From Konateibacter massiliensis (lineage in GTDB: Bacteria > Bacillota > Clostridia > Lachnospirales > Lachnospiraceae): 64,000 nt of DNA. Below the pieces are notes generated by a model. The model saw nothing but the letters and a program-made list of their open reading frames with translations, searched no databases and was not told where the DNA came from. The DNA is taken from the NCBI RefSeq assembly GCF_900184995.1, contig NZ_LT860098.1, positions 625,001-689,000 of the forward strand. Reading direction: 5' to 3'. This document shows, piece after piece, positions 1 to 8,411 of the stretch. A program made the translations under genes and the position numbers. Position 1 is the first letter of the stretch. Each line of letters starts with the position of its first letter.

Positions 1-615
1 TCTGTACAGGTATTTTCAAGTGCACTTTCTTTTCTTGATTCTTTTTCAGCAAATTATCAGCTGCTTATTTTTGATATAGATATGCCTGAATTAAATGGTA
101 TTGATGCAGCAAAACGCGTACGTCAGATTGATTCAGATGTGCCTCTTATGTTCATTACCAACATGCCACAGTATGCGGTAGATGGCTACTCTGTAGATGC
201 CATTGATTATGTATTGAAGCCAATATCTTACTCTGACTTCCGTCTGAAAATTCAAAAAGCAATGCGATATGTCAAGCAGGAAACAAACTGCCGACTTGGT
301 TTGAACACTATTGATGGATATGTTTGTATTATGAGTTCTGAAATATATTACATCGAATCCCAGCTTCACTATCTGATTTTTCATACTTCAAAGGGTACCT
401 TTAAAACACGTAACACTTTAAATGAAATAGAAAAAAAACTTGCATCATTTTACTTTTCCCGAAGTAGTGTAAGTTATCTGATAAACTTAAAATATATGGA
501 TTCCATACACGGAAACGAAATCGAGGTCCATGGAACCCAACTTAAAATCAGCAGAACAAAAAGGGCTTCTTTTTTGTCTGCATTCACAAAATACATGGGA
601 GGCTTATCCGAATGA
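1..615 (+). CDS. LytTR-family response regulator, 5' end outside window
   Basis: The reading frame is open from base 1, so the gene starts upstream of the window. The visible part has the end of a receiver domain: the phosphoacceptor Asp is the second D of FDIDMPELNG (around base 76), followed by the conserved T and the KP of VLKPIS. A LytTR DNA-binding domain follows (about bases 290-600; FSRSSVSYLINLKYM and ISRTKR are typical). Family members act in the cytoplasm as DNA-binding partners of GHKL kinases, as in AgrA/AgrC. The stop overlaps the start of the kinase gene by four bases (ATGA), which supports translational coupling. No peptide pheromone gene is visible, though it could lie to the left. 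Targets are unknown. Confidence 0.9.
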   Translation, partial: SVQVFSSALSFLDSFSANYQLLIFDIDMPELNGIDAAKRVRQIDSDVPLMFITNMPQYAVDGYSVDAIDYVLKPISYSDFRLKIQKAMRYVKQETNCRLGLNTIDGYVCIMSSEIYYIESQLHYLIFHTSKGTFKTRNTLNEIEKKLASFYFSRSSVSYLINLKYMDSIHGNEIEVHGTQLKISRTKRASFLSAFTKYMGGLSE

Positions 616-1922
616 CACCTGTACTTGCCTTTGAAGAGATGCGCTTAGAACTTCAGCTTCTTCCTGCGCTGCTCATTTTCTTAATTCCATTTGTTCCGAA
701 AAAAAATCATTTTGTCATACGCTGTGCTGCAAGTATTGTATGCCTCTCTCTGGCAGCGCTACTTTATTTTCCAATTTTTCATAGTAAAGCAGATCCTGAC
801 CATATTATACTCCTTGGATTATGGTATCCCTCATTTGTTCTTGTTGGAGTTCTCTTTGCTAAATTCTGCTTTTTTATTAATTGGTGTGACTCTATCTTTA
901 TCACAATTTCCGCTTTTGCCGCTCAAAATATCTGTTACGTGGTTATTCATCTGTTCGTGGTTCGCTACTTATCCCCCGGACTCCACCAGCATTTGTTATT
1001 CTATGTATTCATCTCTACATTATTTTGTGCAATTTTATACGCATTCATTTACCGTACCTTTGCCAAGCATCTGTCCGAATGTGAAGGGCATCTTTTTGAA
1101 GATAATTGGAAGAATATTTGTTTCTATCTCTTTGTTTTTGCCCTCATGCTTACAACTCTGATGCATTATCAGCACCTGTTTGAAAGTTACTCTGAGGAGT
1201 TTTTACAAACTTCCTGCTTTATGGGCATTACCTTTAGTATCTTCCTGCTTACCGTAGAATATGGTATGTTCCGTTCACGCACCATTTACAAAGAAAATGC
1301 CAAGCTTGAACAATACCTTCACAACAGTGAAAATCATTATGAAATGTCCAAAGAAAGTATTGCTATTATTAATCGAAAATGCCATGATTTGAAACACCAG
1401 CTAAAGGTTCTCTCTCAAATAAGTAATGCTGAACGTGAAGAATATATAAAAGAAGCTCAGAAAGATATCATTTTCTACCAGCAAATGGTTCATAGTGACA
1501 GCGATGTAATCAATACTATTCTTGCTGAAAAAGGATTGGTCTGTTCTGAGCATCAAATTCATTTAAGTTGTTCTGTTGATAATGTAAATTTATCATTTTT
1601 TCGTGTTGCCGATCTTTATACCATTCTTGGTAATGCCATTGACAATGCTATCGAATATGTAGAGGACTTTCCTTCTGAAGAAATGCGTGTAATTAATTTT
1701 CGAATCAGTCAGAAAAAACAGTTTCTAAATATCCAGGTCAATAATCCCTATGAGGGAGTTCCTGTGGAAAATGGGATGCTTCCTCACACTACCAAGCATG
1801 ACGAAACATCCCATGGTTTCGGTCTAAAGAGTATCAAGTACCTTACAGAAAAGTATCATGGCTGGATGGAACTTTCTACTTCAGATGGAGTCTTTACTTT
1901 ACAGTTAACATTTCCTTTATAG
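612..1922 (+). CDS. GHKL-family sensor histidine kinase (AgrC-like)
   Basis: 436 aa. The N-terminal half (residues about 10-215) is a run of about six hydrophobic membrane segments. A cytoplasmic dimerisation region follows with a conserved His in the segment CHDLKHQL. The C-terminal GHKL ATPase domain shows the N box (LGNAIDNAIEY) and a glycine box (HGFGLKSI). This layout is that of AgrC/CitS-type kinases which sense peptides or membrane signals and phosphorylate LytTR regulators. It overlaps the upstream regulator gene by 4 bp and is the last gene of that operon. The ligand cannot be told from sequence. Family assignment is secure; a quorum-sensing role is inference. Confidence 0.88.
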   Translation: MTPVLAFEEMRLELQLLPALLIFLIPFVPKKNHFVIRCAASIVCLSLAALLYFPIFHSKADPDHIILLGLWYPSFVLVGVLFAKFCFFINWCDSIFITISAFAAQNICYVVIHLFVVRYLSPGLHQHLLFYVFISTLFCAILYAFIYRTFAKHLSECEGHLFEDNWKNICFYLFVFALMLTTLMHYQHLFESYSEEFLQTSCFMGITFSIFLLTVEYGMFRSRTIYKENAKLEQYLHNSENHYEMSKESIAIINRKCHDLKHQLKVLSQISNAEREEYIKEAQKDIIFYQQMVHSDSDVINTILAEKGLVCSEHQIHLSCSVDNVNLSFFRVADLYTILGNAIDNAIEYVEDFPSEEMRVINFRISQKKQFLNIQVNNPYEGVPVENGMLPHTTKHDETSHGFGLKSIKYLTEKYHGWMELSTSDGVFTLQLTFPL

Positions 1923-2145
1923 TTACCCTAGGCACCTCTGTATGATAAATTATATAATATTCCATAAATCGTTTTACAGCAAAAGAAGCTGTTTTCTTAT
2001 CCCTCACCATCAACCACAATCTGAATATCTATCTTCTTACTTATTACATATAGATAATATATCGAGTATTACAACAAGCAACGAATAAAAGAGAAACTAG
2101 GATGGATGAGTCCTGTTGAATACAGACTCAGACTCTTGGCAGCAT
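1923..2145. other. intergenic, weak terminator only
   Basis: No gene is visible. A short stem (ACAGC / GCTGT) around 1976-1991 followed by TTTTCTTAT could end the kinase transcript on the plus strand. Nothing else stands out. Confidence 0.35.
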
Positions 2146-2176
2146 AAAAAAAAGCGAAGTGGAAAATCCACTTCGC
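2146..2176 (-). terminator. rho-independent terminator
   Basis: A perfect 10-bp stem (GCGAAGTGGA 2154-2163 / TCCACTTCGC 2167-2176) with a 3-nt loop is followed, reading leftward, by eight U residues. It lies about 115 nt beyond the stop of the small HTH gene at 2292. Confidence 0.8.
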
Positions 2177-2291
2177 AATAAAGTCTAACTTTTAGGGGTC
2201 ACATCAAAGTTTATATATTTTAAAACAATCAATTGATTCAAATTAATTATTCTGAAATAATAAACTGTAAACAAGTTATTTCTTTTTATTT

Positions 2292-2492
2292 TTAATCTGG
2301 TATATATTCTGCAATGTCTTCTATTCTACAATTAAGTATTCTGCACAGATTATTAATTGTAATCATTTCAATATTTGCATTATTTTTAAGTCGATCAGTT
2401 TGTCCCTTGCTGAAATGGTGATTACTGATTAATTGATATGTTGATATATTTTTTTGTGCCATTGTTTCCCAAAGGCGCTCATACACTACCAC
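2292..2492 (-). CDS. small Cro/C1-type HTH regulator
   Basis: 66 aa, almost entirely one Cro/C1-type helix-turn-helix (HTH_26/YozG-like): a recognition-helix region with SKGQTDRLKNN and the closing segment LCRILNCRIEDIAEYI are typical of the family. The start is taken as GTG at 2492 because a GGAG lies 8 nt upstream. It is monocistronic, with its own terminator at 2146-2176. Proteins of this type are DNA-binding repressors or phage and mobile-element regulators; the target is unknown. AT-rich base use, like the neighbouring accessory region, suggests acquired DNA. Confidence 0.7.
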   Translation of the reverse strand: MVVYERLWETMAQKNISTYQLISNHHFSKGQTDRLKNNANIEMITINNLCRILNCRIEDIAEYIPD

Positions 2493-2707
2493 TAAACCAT
2501 CTCCATTTCATAAGCTATTTCAGTACTAATCTTACAATAACCCATTCACAATGAATATGCCCCGTATACGGGGTATGATAAAGATAATGACTACTTAACA
2601 ACTTCATTCACACTGGTGGTCTGTTACTATCATAACTTATTATTTTAAAAATCTTTCAATATTTTTTAACATCGGTGTTACTTATCTGTCTTAGTAATCA
2701 TCGATTA

Positions 2708-3487
2708 TTATTCTGCGTATTTTACGATCAAACTATCATCTAAAATCTGGAAAGTAAAAGATTCTTTTATATAAAAAGTAACCTCTTTTTTCGTATGCTC
2801 CTGGTATCCTAATGAAAAATCTTCTCCTAATACCAAATCAAGATTTTCATTATCATGAGGTACTAACAGTGCGCCCTCTAAAATTTCAGATGAGTATACC
2901 TTTCCGCCGATCATCTCTTCAATCGCTGCTTTTAAAGGAGTCTGACTTGGAAGTGACATGATTGTGGTATAAATACTTCTTGATACAAACAAATCCATAC
3001 CTTCATTCACAAAAGCTCCTTTTAATTTTAAGATACCCTCTGTGATACTTCTTTTAATACTTTGCTCATCCGTTCCAAACGAGATAACTTCCGATGAAAC
3101 CTCTGTTAATCCACGAATACCAGCTTCAGGATTACCTTTCCAAATTGCCTTTTCCTCAAACAAAGCAATCTTCTTCACCGCTGCTTCTAAATTGGAGAAA
3201 TCAATATTCTTGTTTCCTCTAACCGCATTGTCAAGCTCCCAGCGATTTAAAGTAAATTCTATTCTTGTTTCTACAAGTGGTGTAACCTGATATCCAGCGT
3301 AAGCTACATCATCTTCATAGCTGACTTTTCCTAACTTCCCGTGGTTATATGCTACATAATCAGTTCCTTTTTCATCCGATACGTGAACTGCTTTTCTTGC
3401 AATCAATGTAGATAAAAAGACCTCTTTTGCTCTTTCATCAATCTGTTTCCATACATTTTGATTAATTGGTGCTAATTCTCTATACAT
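2708..3487 (-). CDS. encapsulin shell protein, family 1
   Basis: 259 aa, normal length for a family 1 (linocin M18-like) encapsulin with the HK97 phage-capsid fold. Typical pieces are the N-terminal LAPINQNVWKQIDERA and the segment VEFTLNRWELDN-like run near residue 80 (seen here as RIEFTLNRWELDNAVRG). Such proteins self-assemble into hollow cytoplasmic shells that enclose a cargo enzyme. The gene directly upstream in the same operon (62-nt gap) is a ferritin-like cargo protein, so the shell should be an iron-storage nanocompartment. The ATG at 3487 is preceded by a GGAAGGA ribosome-binding site. An in-shell oxidative-stress or iron role is inference from the family. Confidence 0.93.
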   Translation of the reverse strand: MYRELAPINQNVWKQIDERAKEVFLSTLIARKAVHVSDEKGTDYVAYNHGKLGKVSYEDDVAYAGYQVTPLVETRIEFTLNRWELDNAVRGNKNIDFSNLEAAVKKIALFEEKAIWKGNPEAGIRGLTEVSSEVISFGTDEQSIKRSITEGILKLKGAFVNEGMDLFVSRSIYTTIMSLPSQTPLKAAIEEMIGGKVYSSEILEGALLVPHDNENLDLVLGEDFSLGYQEHTKKEVTFYIKESFTFQILDDSLIVKYAE

Positions 3488-3549
3488 AAAATCATTCCTT
3501 CCTTTCTAATTTTTCATTCCGTTGCCGGGTTACGATGTATATCTAGATA

Positions 3550-3915
3550 TTATTTCAGTTTTCCGATTCCAAGTCCTGCTGAGGTATTTGAGCCTTCTGA
3601 CGAAGCACTTCCCCCTTCTGTTGCGTCTTCTTCGACTGTAAGCAGGCTTCCAGAGGTAAATAGATAAGTTTTTAATTCTTTATCCCAGCCATCCATATTA
3701 CGGCGTAACCACTCTAACGTCATACAAGCGTGTTCAATTTCCTCATCTCTATTGTGAGCAAATACTTCTTGTAATTCCTTATCTGTCGTAACATCCACAC
3801 GCTGCTGGTAAAACATGACTGCTTCTAGCTCTTCCATAAACGTTTTAATCGCTCTGGTAATGTTTTTTGTTCCTTCTGTTAAATTTGCTTCTGTTTCTGT
3901 CCAATGATCTGCCAT
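3550..3915 (-). CDS. encapsulated ferritin-like protein (EncFtn cargo)
   Basis: 121 aa. The helical core matches encapsulated ferritins, which assemble as decameric ferroxidases inside encapsulin shells and oxidise Fe(II). By alignment to the Rhodospirillum rubrum protein from memory, ferroxidase ligands correspond to E29 (EELEAVMFYQQR), E59 and H62 (HNRDEEIEH). After residue 85 comes a low-complexity Ser/Gly/Glu linker. The last residues, SAGLGIGKLK, form a typical encapsulin cargo-loading peptide. The position one gene upstream of the shell gene is the standard order. A GGAGG precedes the ATG at good spacing, and a dyad lies between promoter and start (3938-3950). Confidence 0.93.
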   Translation of the reverse strand: MADHWTETEANLTEGTKNITRAIKTFMEELEAVMFYQQRVDVTTDKELQEVFAHNRDEEIEHACMTLEWLRRNMDGWDKELKTYLFTSGSLLTVEEDATEGGSASSEGSNTSAGLGIGKLK

Positions 3916-3937
3916 GTGTAACCTCCTTTAGTTTAAT

Positions 3938-3969
3938 AGTAATTATTACTGTTATTGTTTCTGATTATA
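3938..3969 (-). promoter_or_regulatory. promoter -10 and Fur/PerR-like dyad of encapsulin operon
   Basis: Reading leftward, a TATAAT -10 (3964-3969) is followed by a perfect dyad AGTAATTATTACT (3938-3950) that would fall within the first 20 transcribed bases. The TAAT-n-ATTA core resembles Fur-family boxes. No good -35 was found. An iron- or peroxide-responsive repressor site is inference. Confidence 0.45.
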
Positions 3970-4316
3970 TTTTACACAATTAATTTGATATAAGCAAGAT
4001 GTAATTTATTAAATTTTTTAGGATTTTGGGAGCAAGGGATTAATTGAGGAGGGATGGTGGCGGGGGTTTTGTAGTAAAAAGCATTATGGTTTTATATGAT
4101 TTTAAGATGTTTTTTATAACTGTTGTTTAATCTTATTTTTATTTTTGACCCTTTACAGCATATTTATATATTTTATAGTCTGTAGTTTATTTGTGGTCGT
4201 TTTGCTCCGAGCATCTACATTTACTTTTGATTATAAATCTCATAGTAGGAATCTACAAAAAATATACTGCTAATTATTTTGTGGCGTTTCATATTATAAG
4301 TTGCTACAGCAGACAA
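3970..4316. other. AT-rich intergenic region left of the IS
   Basis: No convincing gene. A 73-codon frame across 4191-4412 runs through the IS end and has no ribosome-binding site, so it is not annotated. The region separates the encapsulin promoter from the insertion sequence. Confidence 0.4.
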
Positions 4317-4339
4317 AAAAGGGGCTGTAAAAAAACAGC
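4317..4339. repeat. IS left terminal inverted repeat
   Basis: 23 bases identical to the reverse complement of 6089-6111. Confidence 0.85.
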
Positions 4340-4442
4340 CTCTATATTTTTGCTTCATTTTTTATTATTATCCGTAAAAATTGAGTCACTTATTAAGCCT
4401 ATGGCTTCATAGGCGTCGAATTGCACATTTTATATTACTCTT

Positions 4443-6029
4443 TCAAGCGGTTATGGATGCTCGATATCTTTTGTTATAATACTTGTAGAGATTATAACCA
4501 CAGGAAATCAATCTAAATCCCAAAATTACAGCATTTGCACCTCTTCGCAATAGTCTTTTATAGGATCTGTCCCACTTAATTATTCCAAACGTTCCCTCTG
4601 ATTGGATACTTCGATTCATACACAACAAGGCACCATGGATTGACTCCAAATTATTTATCACTTCTTGATGTATTTTTGTCAGTTCTCGCTTCAGGCTTAC
4701 CGTTCTGTTTCCCTGTGTTCCCTTGTTGCATTCGCTTCGAAAGGCACATCCATTGCAGTTTTCACATTCGTATATTTATTCTGTACGACCATACTGATTT
4801 TTATATACGTGCTTTTTATATTTAAAAATAAATTTTTTATCATTCGGGCAGATAAGATTTCCTTTATTATCTCTTTTGAAATTAACTGCTCGGTATGGAT
4901 TGTTGTGATATTTTTCATTCTTCGTTTCTTTTTCAAACATGGTGAACTTCATATATTTTTCCATTCCATACTCCTCACAATAAAGATAATTATTGTAAGA
5001 ACCATATCCCGCATCCGCAACAGGATACTTTGGATAGTGACCGTAAATAGCATTAAATTTTTCCATTAATGGTACAAAACATTCCATATCTGAGGCATAA
5101 GGTTTTGCATCTACCACGGCTATATATTCATCACATACTGCAACCTGCAGGCTGTACGCAGGAAGGAGCTGATCATTTCCCATATAATCGCGTTTAATTC
5201 TCATAAATGTAGCATCATGATCAGTCTTTGAATAACTGTTCCTTTTTTCCCCACACACTTCGATATGATTTGCATATTTTTTCAGACGATTAAGATATCC
5301 CTCCATTTCCTGGTACTGTTTTTGATGCATACTTTTTCTACGACCTATACCAAAAACAAATTTTGTAATATCAAGATTTGTTGCATTCTCATAGTTTTCT
5401 AGCACTTCTTTGACATAATCAATTGCATATTCTTCTCTTTTTTCAAGTTTAATTCCCAAAAAACCTAGGACCTCTGAATTCATAGAATCAATCAGAAATG
5501 AAATCTTTTCAAATACCTTGTTCCTATTTCTGATGCATGATTTTTTCCATACCCAGGTGTAACGATTTGCGTTAGCTTCGATTTTGGTTCCATCGATATA
5601 AGTATGGTCTAAATCAACCTGTTCTTTTTTAAAAATATATGTGTTGATATCACAAAAAATCTGTTCTATTGAAGTCGTTAATTCATTGCGAATAAAGTTG
5701 CCAAAAGTAGCAAAGGATGGCGCTTTAATACCATCAAGAAGATACATATATCTGATATCTGTTTTGCAGAGCTTTTCAATATCTCTTAATGAACGGATGC
5801 CATGCTCCATGAAAGCGAACAGTATAACTTTAAGCATTTTATCTGAATCACATCTTGGACGACCTGTTTTGTAGTTCTTTTCTACAAAGTATGGTATAAG
5901 GTCAATGTGATCCATTACTTCACATAAAGTATATACTGGATCTGAAATGTCGATTATTTTTTCAATATTTAATGGCAATTTTAACTGTCTTGATGTAAAA
6001 TTGTCATTGGTAGATTTTTTTATTAGCAT
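4443..6029 (-). pseudogene. IS1182-type transposase, interrupted by an in-frame TAA
   Basis: Reading leftward from ATG 6029, a DDE-type transposase with a DUF772 N-terminal part (IEKIIDISDPVYTLCEVMDHI) runs 417 codons to a TAA at 4776-4778. The same frame then continues without change (IYECENCNGC, a zinc-ribbon-like stretch, then SEGTFGIIKWDRSYKRLLRRG, the usual C-terminus) to a stop at 4443. The whole would be 528 residues, the normal length for the family. So the gene is broken by a single nonsense codon, not a frameshift; CAA to TAA is the simplest origin (inference). Conserved catalytic segments such as YIDGTKIEANANRYTW and VADAGYGSYNNYLY are intact upstream of the stop. Activity would need readthrough or a second copy. 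Confidence 0.88.
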
Positions 6030-6035
6030 AAATAA

Positions 6036-6080
6036 ATTATACCAAAAAATCGCTGAAGTCTCACGACCTCAGCGATTTTT
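6036..6080 (-). promoter_or_regulatory. IS transposase promoter preceded by a transcription-blocking hairpin
   Basis: Inside the right end of the IS, a 12-bp stem (AAAAATCGCTGA 6045-6056 with 6069-6080) ends in a U-run on the minus strand and would stop transcription entering from outside. It is followed at once by an extended -10 (TGG-TATAAT, 6036-6041). Only six bases separate this -10 from the ATG, so a message from it would be leaderless or nearly so. Confidence 0.5.
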
Positions 6081-6088
6081 CTTTTAGA

Positions 6089-6111
6089 GCTGTTTTTTTA
6101 CAGCCCCTTTT
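6089..6111. repeat. IS right terminal inverted repeat
   Basis: 23 bases identical to the reverse complement of 4317-4339. Confidence 0.85.
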
Positions 6112-6141
6112 GATTTTATTAATTTATAAACTAGCGAGTAT

Positions 6142-6152
6142 TATTCAAACTC
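6142..6152. repeat. possible island attachment repeat (copy of guaA 3' end)
   Basis: TATTCAAACTC here is identical to 15437-15447, the last codons of guaA. The two copies bracket the restriction-modification island exactly. No integrase is present, so an attachment-site role is inference. The rest of 6112-6290 holds no visible gene. Confidence 0.4.
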
Positions 6153-6290
6153 CCTACCGAAAAAGATGTATGTGATGTTTTTTGATTTAACTTAATATAT
6201 TTTCGTTAAGTTTTTACACTTATTATACATATTATATGGTTTTTCAAAAGCTTTTAATATCAATTTAATATCAAAACTTACAGTATATAG

Positions 6291-8405
6291 TTACTCTACA
6301 ACATATCCCTTTCCTAAATCAGATATTTTATATTCGTATGGATTAACATCCATTTTTCTTATTACAACACCTTTTTCTTCATCTAATTTCTTGAAAATTT
6401 TTGATAATCTATATGAATTAATATCAACCTCTCCAGCAATATCTTTAGCCGGCGAAAATTGTTCTCTAGTACAAAGCTCTAATATAATTAATAATTCTTC
6501 CTTATTTACCAAGGGTAGTTGATTTGAAATATTCATATCTCTTTCAACATCAGAATCAATTCTTGATTCAATTTTAACTTCCGAATGGCAGTTTGGGCAC
6601 TTAAATCCTGTAAACTTTAAACCATCTAATTCTGATTCATCAAAAACACGTGCACATGTTTGGTTAGTACACCTAATCACTTTTACCTCTTTAATCTGTT
6701 CAAGGACAAGATTTGTATAATTAAATGGTCTCTCTATAAAGTATGTTCTACTCTCATTTCCACTCGGCTTTCCCCACAATATGTTATTTTTCTTTGCTAG
6801 TCCATAATTCAAACAATAAATATTTACTTTCTTGCCATCTCTATTAGATCGCTCTTCATACTTAGTGATAAAATAATTTAATTCTAAAGAATCCAAATAT
6901 TTATCTGTTTCTTGCAGTATATGGAAGTGACTTGAGTATGGTAAGTTCTTTAAATATAGTTTTCCTTCTAGTTCCCCCTTCACAATTTGACTTTTTATAT
7001 CTTTTGCTTTACTAACAATTGCATCACGTATTTTTTTTAACTGTTCTATGTCTCTTTTTTCATCAATAGACATTAAACAATATGTACTTGACTTAAAGAA
7101 AGCATCAATTTTTTCTTCATAGTATTTTTCTGAAATATTTTCAATATCTTGTCTTGTGATTTTTTTATTATAAATAATTACACTTTGATATAAATATGAC
7201 AATATATAACCAATAATACGCGGTACATTCATTGAAACTCTAAAGAAGGTCGCATAGATATCATTAAATGATTGTTTATCATCAAAATATTTCCCAAATC
7301 CTTTAGTAAAATATTCAAATCTATTGTCTAGAAGCCTTTTAGTAAAATCAATCGCATTTTCTTCCATTTTATTCGCATCGAATTCCGAATATAACTCATA
7401 AAAATCCAAATGAATTATATCTATTTTACCTGGATCAATCATACCATAATGTACCCTACTAGGGTAAAAAGCCACCTTAAATTTAATAAACTCATCAGAC
7501 CAATTATTCAAAGGTGCAACAATCGTATCAATGAATGATCGTAAAGATGTAGTTTCGATTTCCGATATATCATCTAACATTATTATAAGTTTTGTAATCT
7601 TCATGCTTTTTAGAATATTTTTAACTTCAGAAATTATATGTTTTATTTCAAATACTTTTAATAAAATATCAGTATACTCCGTTTCAGTGCTATTACTGTT
7701 TTCACTTGCTATACTGGATGAAGATCCCACTTCACCTTTAGCTTCCATTTTAGACATGGAAACCGACACTCCCATATTACTTTTTTCAGCATCTTGTATT
7801 GCTTCTTTATTCCCATTAGATTTTTTGACACTTTTTTGTTGTAAAACAGGAATTTCTATACTTTTAAATATTTCATTATCATCAATTTTTTTTCTTAATT
7901 CTGAGATTCTATTTTTTATTTCTTCATTACTGTTTCCGGTCAATACTCCAGCAACTTTACTCAAAATTGTTTGGCGTTGCTCATCAATTTCCTCATATAT
8001 TCTTTTTAATACACTTTGTATAAAATTACGACTAATTAAGTATTTATTCAAATTATTTTCATCAAAATATTGAGACAAGTATTGTTGATTTATTGCTTGT
8101 GCTTGTGACGATTCATAAATTGTTTTTACATCAACATAGCATGGTAAATATTGCGTTTTCTTTCGATATTCATTCTCTAGCTTCAAAAAAATGGTTGATT
8201 TTCCAGTCCCTTTTCTTCCAACTAAAAATGTTGTATTATCTAGCAAACATTTATTCAGTACTACATCACTTGGAAGTAAATCAACATAGAGTTTATCTAG
8301 TATGCTTTTACCACTTTCATCAATTAGATCTGCTCTCCTATATTTTTTCAGAGATTCTGCAACATTAACAAATGCATTCTTTTCTTCTTGTGTATACATT
8401 TTCAA
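6291..8405 (-). CDS. P-loop ATPase of the DpnII-like operon (Sll1717/KAP-like), function unknown
   Basis: 704 aa. Walker A is GRKGTGKST (residues 63-71) and Walker B LIIMLDD (273-279). The insert between about 190 and 245 is rich in Ser, Lys and Glu and is probably disordered. Near the C-terminus four cysteines (579, 584, 603, 606) form a zinc ribbon, followed by a winged-helix-like region (about 635-703). The layout recalls large P-loop NTPases of the KAP/Sll1717 type, which are common in defence islands. It is the last gene of a tight operon, six bases after the DpnII-like endonuclease, so a role linked to restriction or a stand-alone antiviral function is likely but unproven. No membrane segment is seen. 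The exact family is uncertain. Confidence 0.75.
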   Translation of the reverse strand: MKMYTQEEKNAFVNVAESLKKYRRADLIDESGKSILDKLYVDLLPSDVVLNKCLLDNTTFLVGRKGTGKSTIFLKLENEYRKKTQYLPCYVDVKTIYESSQAQAINQQYLSQYFDENNLNKYLISRNFIQSVLKRIYEEIDEQRQTILSKVAGVLTGNSNEEIKNRISELRKKIDDNEIFKSIEIPVLQQKSVKKSNGNKEAIQDAEKSNMGVSVSMSKMEAKGEVGSSSSIASENSNSTETEYTDILLKVFEIKHIISEVKNILKSMKITKLIIMLDDISEIETTSLRSFIDTIVAPLNNWSDEFIKFKVAFYPSRVHYGMIDPGKIDIIHLDFYELYSEFDANKMEENAIDFTKRLLDNRFEYFTKGFGKYFDDKQSFNDIYATFFRVSMNVPRIIGYILSYLYQSVIIYNKKITRQDIENISEKYYEEKIDAFFKSSTYCLMSIDEKRDIEQLKKIRDAIVSKAKDIKSQIVKGELEGKLYLKNLPYSSHFHILQETDKYLDSLELNYFITKYEERSNRDGKKVNIYCLNYGLAKKNNILWGKPSGNESRTYFIERPFNYTNLVLEQIKEVKVIRCTNQTCARVFDESELDGLKFTGFKCPNCHSEVKIESRIDSDVERDMNISNQLPLVNKEELLIILELCTREQFSPAKDIAGEVDINSYRLSKIFKKLDEEKGVVIRKMDVNPYEYKISDLGKGYVVE

Positions 8406-8411
8406 AGTCTC

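Larger units (their letters stand above)
4317..6111. mobile_element. IS1182-family insertion sequence
   Basis: About 1.8 kb bounded by perfect 23-bp inverted repeats (4317-4339 and 6089-6111) whose core is GGGGCTGTAAAAAAACAGC. Each end repeat can itself fold into a hairpin (GGCTGT / ACAGCC type). It contains one transposase frame on the minus strand, which is disrupted by a stop. The outermost AAAA of each repeat could instead be target duplication. It inserted between the encapsulin operon and the defence island. Confidence 0.85.

Noticed and set aside
4191-4412. 73-codon plus-strand frame
   Set aside because: Runs across the left IS end and a hairpin, lacks a ribosome-binding site and has no family-like sequence.
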